From: DATFNI01 sp963712305
GTDB lineage: Bacteria > Bacteroidota > Rhodothermia > Balneolales > DATFMH01
Direction: 5' to 3'
Assembly: GCA_963712305.1 (NCBI GenBank)
Contig: CAVQHI010000002.1
Span: forward strand, 62,001 to 126,000
Length of the DNA stretch: 64,000 bases
Shown here piece after piece: positions 60,820 to 64,000 of the stretch. The notes beneath the pieces were generated by a model, which saw only the letters and a program-made list of their open reading frames with translations, ran no database searches and was not told where the DNA came from. The position numbers were made by a program, and so were the translations under genes. Every line of letters begins with the position of its first letter. The first letter of the stretch is position 1.

Positions 60820-60841
60820 GTCCGGGCGACCTCGCCCGGAC
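60820..60841. repeat. Short perfect hairpin GTCCGGGCGA
   Basis: 10-bp arms GTCCGGGCGA/TCGCCCGGAC with a 2-nt centre, between divergent plsC and the cation-efflux gene. Not followed by a T-run; more likely a REP-type palindrome or operator. Confidence 0.5.
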
Positions 60842-60977
60842 AACACAATATGTGTTAATTAATCCAGACCTCAGGTTATACACAAACAACTAACCCGCGG
60901 CTTTTAAAAAGGGATAAAAAGTTCTATTCTTGTGGTGCTTATGACCGACATCCGGCCGTTTTAAGTTGATTTCAGTT

Positions 60978-61904
60978 ATGACACCAGATATCAAAAATCG
61001 TTACTCACTTACGCGTTACGCGTGGCTGTCAGTCTTCGCCGCATTGCTCACGATCGGATTGAAAGCCGCCGCATATTTTCTGACGCATTCCGTCGGACTC
61101 CTCTCCGATGCCATGGAATCACTGGTGAATCTGGTCGGGGCAGTTATGGCGTTGACGATGTTGACTATCGCTGCCCGTCCGCCGGATGAAGATCACCCTT
61201 ACGGACACAGCAAGGCAGAATATTTTTCGAGCGGTCTGGAAGGGAGTCTCATCGTGATTGCTGCAGTGAGTATCGGATATGCGGCGATCGAACGATTGAT
61301 TTATCCGCAACCTCTTGAACAGATTGGTCTCGGTTTGGCTGTTTCTGTCGTCGCTTCATTAATTAATCTCGGCGTGGCTATGATACTTCTCAAAGCCGCG
61401 CGGCAGTATGAGTCTATCACGCTAAAAGCAAACGCGAACCATCTTTTTACCGATGTGTGGACCTCGGTGGGAGTTCTGATAGGCGTGGGGGCCGTGGCGT
61501 TAACGGGCTGGAATCCGCTCGACCCGATCGTGGCTATTATCGTTGCGGGGAATATTATCTGGACGGGATTTCACATTGTGCGGCAATCGATTCACGGACT
61601 TATGGACACAGCCTGGCAGGCTGACGAGCAGAAACAGCTTCGTGATTTACTTCAACCGTACGTGGATTCGGGGATCGAATATCATGCGCTGAGAACGCGG
61701 CAGGCGGGAGCTCGCCGTTTTGTGTCGATGCATGTGCTTGTGCCCGGTGAATGGACGGTGGACCGGGGACATCATTTGTTGGAAAATATCGAAGCCGAAA
61801 TCAGGGATATGTTCCCAAATGTAACGATATTCACCCACCTGGAGCCTCTCGAGAACCCCGTTTCATGGAAAGATGTCAGCCTCGACAGGGGAGAGACAGA
61901 CTGA
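60978..61904 (+). CDS. Cation diffusion facilitator (CDF) efflux protein
   Basis: 308 residues from ATG 60978 (a TTG 12 bp upstream is the alternative). Six spans, and the metal site motifs SVGLLSDAMESLVNLVGAVM (TM2, Asp and Asn) and TLKANANHLFTDVWTSVGVL (TM5, HxxxD). The C-terminal cytoplasmic domain (EYHALRTRQAGARRFVSMHV then LVPGEWTVDRGHHLLENIE) is the CDF metal-binding dimerisation domain. It exports Zn, Fe, Mn or Co by proton exchange. Its 3' end overlaps the antisense truncated hicB frame by 42 bp. Confidence 0.9.
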   Translation: MTPDIKNRYSLTRYAWLSVFAALLTIGLKAAAYFLTHSVGLLSDAMESLVNLVGAVMALTMLTIAARPPDEDHPYGHSKAEYFSSGLEGSLIVIAAVSIGYAAIERLIYPQPLEQIGLGLAVSVVASLINLGVAMILLKAARQYESITLKANANHLFTDVWTSVGVLIGVGAVALTGWNPLDPIVAIIVAGNIIWTGFHIVRQSIHGLMDTAWQADEQKQLRDLLQPYVDSGIEYHALRTRQAGARRFVSMHVLVPGEWTVDRGHHLLENIEAEIRDMFPNVTIFTHLEPLENPVSWKDVSLDRGETD

Positions 61905-61991
61905 TAATTCGGGGACCGTTTTACTCGTAGTAAAGACCTGATACTTTTCAGAGTATGCAGAGAACCCGGAATCCGTTTTCTCAACAGCCAT
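61863..61991 (-). pseudogene. hicB: Truncated HicB antitoxin
   Basis: The first about 30 residues (MAVEKTDSGFSAYSEKYQVF then TTSKTVPEL) are a good HicB N-terminus. After about 61905 the frame runs into the 3' end of the opposing cation-efflux gene and ends at 61863 with unrelated residues. The degraded RNase-H-like rest and the DNA-binding C-terminus are lost. It begins 30 bp after hicA with a GTGAGGTAAAG ribosome site. Confidence 0.8.
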
Positions 61992-62021
61992 TTTTACTTT
62001 ACCTCACTTCATAATTGTCTC

Positions 62022-62198
62022 TCAATCTAACCCGGCATCCTTACGTATCTTTTTCTTAAGGCCTTTACCTATCTCCTGGCTTCCATGATTTGGTACAATG
62101 AGGGTCCCGCGTTTCTTATCATGTCTCATCTTAACATGAGACCCTTTATTTGATATCGGATACCATCCGTCCTTCCTGAGAAGTTGTGTACATTTCAT
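62022..62198 (-). CDS. hicA: HicA mRNA interferase toxin (double-stranded RNA-binding fold)
   Basis: 58 residues, the normal HicA length, read on the minus strand from ATG 62198: MKCTQLLRKDGWYPISNKGS then HVKMRHDKKRGTLIVPNHGS, ending IRKDAGLD. The catalytic His is in KGSHVKMRH. HicA cleaves mRNA and is held inactive by HicB. Here the full HicA frame is intact while the following HicB is truncated, so an active toxin without its partner would be expected to be harmful unless it is unexpressed, mutated in function or neutralised by another HicB elsewhere. Confidence 0.85.
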   Translation of the reverse strand: MKCTQLLRKDGWYPISNKGSHVKMRHDKKRGTLIVPNHGSQEIGKGLKKKIRKDAGLD

Positions 62199-62379
62199 TC
62201 CATACTTGTTAAGATTACAACGTAAAAAGTGAATAATGATTTACTTTTCTAGTATGACAAATGATCGGGATAGTCCTAAATAAAGGGAAAACAGATTAAA
62301 ATGTACTGTACTAATATGAAGAGGTAATTTCTCATACATTGTAACCACGCAAAAAACGGGTATAGATTTGCCATAAAAG

Positions 62380-62422
62380 AAAACCCATGCACAGCTAGAA
62401 TTAATTGCCATACATGGGTTTT
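62380..62422. terminator. Perfect hairpin AAAACCCATG/CATGGGTTTT
   Basis: 10-bp arms at 62380-62389 and 62413-62422 around a 23-nt loop, beside the tRNA-Lys fragment. It may end the transcript entering from the element side or belong to the attachment site region. Confidence 0.6.
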
Positions 62423-62430
62423 ACAAACGT

Positions 62431-62478
62431 GAACCGGGAGGGAATCGAACCCTCAACCCACAGATTAAGAGTCTTATT
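62431..62478 (-). other. tRNA-Lys 3'-half (putative integrase attachment site)
   Basis: Reads on the minus strand GACTCTTAATCTGTGG, then GTTGAGGGTTCGATTCCCTC and CCGGTTC. The anticodon loop CTCTTAA (anticodon CTT, Lys), T-arm GAGGG-TTCGATT-CCCTC and acceptor 3' strand are present; the 5' half and anticodon 5' stem are absent. It lies 169 bp from the integrase gene, as expected for an attL/attR made by recombination in a tRNA gene. Confidence 0.75.
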
Positions 62479-62646
62479 ATTGCCTTATTTCTTGAGATTT
62501 CGTAATGTTGCAAAAGTAATGCATAACTTATTATATACATGGACTTACACATTGCTAATACTAACCGGAAATTTCAGGACATTGCGCGAATGGGTTGTCC
62601 CCACGTTGTCCCCAGAATGGTATCTAATTTAATAGTGAGGTAGCTA

Positions 62647-63858
62647 ATGGAAAGGGTGAAATTGACAGGGGCTTATATCAATGGTTTACATTCAGAGGAT
62701 AAACGTCTCGAAATTTATGATGATATTGTAACCGGGATGGCTATCCGAGTGACTCCTACCGGGCATAAATCGTTTGTATTCCGGTACAAATATGATGGAG
62801 TGGCCAAACGATACACTATTGGCCGATATGGGACATGGAGCCTTGCGGAGGCACGAAATAAGGCGAAGGAACTGAAGAAACTGGTTGACGAAGGCATTGA
62901 TCCCGTACAGGAGAAAAAGATCATCAGGGAAACGAAACCGGAAACTTTGAGACAGGTTGTTGGTGAATACAAAGACAAACACCTCTCAAAGCTAAAAAAG
63001 TCAACACAGACAGACTATGAATATAAACTTGAGGTTATCCTGAAAGGGTTGGGGGCAGACAAATCCATTAAAAATATTCAACGCTATGAAGTGCTGGATT
63101 TTCTGGATTCGAAAGCCAAAAAATCTCCGACTCAGGCAAAACGACTACAGGCTGTCATATCGGGGATTTTTAAATTTGCTCAGGACAGGGGATGGGTAGA
63201 GAAAAACGTTGCCGCAAGGATTAATCTGGCCGGTAAGTATCAGAGAAAAAAGAAATGGCAGAATCAAGCCTATAATGAAGAGGAAATTAAAAAGCTATGG
63301 CAGGAGTTCGGCAAGTGGGGAATAGTTGGCTACTATTTCAAAATGCTGATGACAACGGGCCAGCGCAGTGGGGAGACCCGGAAAATGAAATGGTCAGATA
63401 TAGACTTTGATAAAAGACTCTGGACGATCTCCGGTTCGGATACGAAAAATGGGTTAACGCATTACGTACCCCTGACAGCTCTGAGTATGGATATTCTGGA
63501 AGAATTGAAACCATGGACAGGAAAATCTAACTGGGTCTTTGCTTCTGATGTTAAAAAGGGTGAACACATTGGGTATCAGTCCTGGGCGGCCAGACAAATC
63601 AGAAAGGTGTCAAAGGTTGATTTTAATGCACACAGCTTGCGAACAACGGTTGCGACACAGCTTGCCGGTTTGGGAACCCCGCCACAGGTGTTATCAAAAA
63701 TCCTGAATCACAAGCGACCGGGGGAGGGTAGTATAATCACCGCTATCTATAATCGGTATGACTACGAAGATGAAAAGAGAAAGGCGTTGCAGACATGGAA
63801 TGATCAGCTGGAACGCATTCTGTCCGGTGAGGCAAAAGCTAAAATGTATCGATTATAA
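62647..63858 (+). CDS. int: Tyrosine recombinase / integrase (P4/DUF4102-type)
   Basis: 403 residues. N-terminal arm-binding domain of the DUF4102 kind (about 1-95; FVFRYKYDGVAKRYTIGRYG then TWSLAEARNKA), core-binding SAM-like domain (about 100-185), and catalytic domain with Arg240 (TTGQRSGE), Lys267 (DTKNG), His329 and Arg332 (AHSLRTT), His355 (LNHKRPG) and nucleophile Tyr368 (AIYNRYDY). It inserts and excises genetic elements, typically at tRNA genes. A GAGGTAGCT ribosome site precedes the ATG; a tRNA-Lys 3' half sits upstream. The element body probably continues to the right of the window. Confidence 0.93.
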   Translation: MERVKLTGAYINGLHSEDKRLEIYDDIVTGMAIRVTPTGHKSFVFRYKYDGVAKRYTIGRYGTWSLAEARNKAKELKKLVDEGIDPVQEKKIIRETKPETLRQVVGEYKDKHLSKLKKSTQTDYEYKLEVILKGLGADKSIKNIQRYEVLDFLDSKAKKSPTQAKRLQAVISGIFKFAQDRGWVEKNVAARINLAGKYQRKKKWQNQAYNEEEIKKLWQEFGKWGIVGYYFKMLMTTGQRSGETRKMKWSDIDFDKRLWTISGSDTKNGLTHYVPLTALSMDILEELKPWTGKSNWVFASDVKKGEHIGYQSWAARQIRKVSKVDFNAHSLRTTVATQLAGLGTPPQVLSKILNHKRPGEGSIITAIYNRYDYEDEKRKALQTWNDQLERILSGEAKAKMYRL

Positions 63859-63875
63859 TTTTTTTTAAAAAGCTC

Positions 63876-63912
63876 AAAAAGGGGATGCGGTTATATCTGA
63901 ATCCCCTTTTTT
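63876..63912 (+). terminator. Terminator after the integrase gene
   Basis: AAAAAGGGGAT (63876-63886) and ATCCCCTTTTTT (63901-63912) form the stem with a 14-nt loop. It lies 18 bp after the integrase stop and isolates it from downstream DNA. Confidence 0.9.
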
Positions 63913-64000
63913 GTTCTAACATAGCATATAAACGAGATCGATAAATAAAATCATTTACCTAAAATATTTAGGAAATTTCATTTTTTACTTAAATAATCCT

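Noticed and set aside
62405..62632. 75-codon frame beginning next to the tRNA-Lys fragment
   Set aside because: Its start is antisense tRNA (NREGIEPSTHRLRV), not a protein gene.

Overview
The window reads as a chromosomal segment of a Gram-negative member of the Bacteroidota/Chlorobiota/Rhodothermota (FCB) assemblage. The main clues are a secreted beta-helix protein ending in a type IX secretion C-terminal domain (YQNYPNPFNPTTQ near its end), a TonB-dependent receptor with an N-terminal carboxypeptidase-regulatory-like domain, mostly weak Shine-Dalgarno sites, and many short palindromic intergenic repeats. Ignavibacteria-like or Balneola/Rhodothermia-like lineages would both fit. No rRNA or other decisive marker is present, so the placement is an inference.

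Layout. 1-3.4 kb: the end of a nitrous oxide reductase maturation operon (membrane protein, nosD, nosF, nosY). 3.7-8.9 kb: a nitrogen-oxide/metal-sulfur neighbourhood with a DUF488 protein, a cupin, a SufR-like iron-sulfur regulator divergent from DUF2249 and DUF59 proteins, an NnrS-like membrane protein, a CopD-like protein and two paralogous 4-TM proteins. 9.0-12.5 kb: fadI-fadJ beta-oxidation. 12.75-13.67 kb: a tRNA-Val gene followed by two nearly identical GIY-YIG nuclease genes, each bounded by tRNA-Val 3'-half copies (343-bp tandem unit), with a decayed tRNA-Val in front. 13.8-18 kb: a secreted small protein, a TPR gene family with one decayed copy, a candidate small RNA, and a di-heme oxidoreductase pseudogene. 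18-21.6 kb: oxyR, a WbqC-like gene and gltX. 22-34.5 kb: a three-repeat T9SS beta-helix protein, SRPBCC protein, peroxiredoxin, gamma-glutamyltransferase, TonB receptor, and a Kelch-TM-winged-helix sensor. 35-40.5 kb: hydrolases, a lipoprotein, a YjbQ protein, serine/threonine dehydratase. 40.5-44 kb: two histidine kinases and a receiver protein. 44-59 kb: carbohydrate and nitrogen genes (GH30-like enzyme with a duplicated 3' end, trehalase-MFS-sugar kinase operon, glnB-amt, CYTH protein, GH31). 60-64 kb: plsC, a cation-efflux protein, a broken HicAB module, and a tyrosine recombinase beside a tRNA-Lys 3' half, probably the edge of an integrated element continuing past the window.

How the genes fit together: nos maturation plus the NnrS-like cluster point to respiration of nitrogen oxides with nitric-oxide handling and Fe-S repair under a probable Fe-S-sensing repressor. 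The fad genes feed acetyl-CoA and NADH. OxyR and a PrxQ/Bcp peroxiredoxin handle peroxide. Extracellular GH30/GH31 enzymes, trehalase, an MFS importer and a PfkB kinase take up and phosphorylate sugars; glnB-amt takes up ammonium. The loci that best repay a second look are the tRNA-Val/GIY-YIG cassette, the intact hicA with a truncated hicB, the di-heme oxidoreductase remnant, the paired 4-TM proteins and the Kelch-TM-winged-helix sensor.
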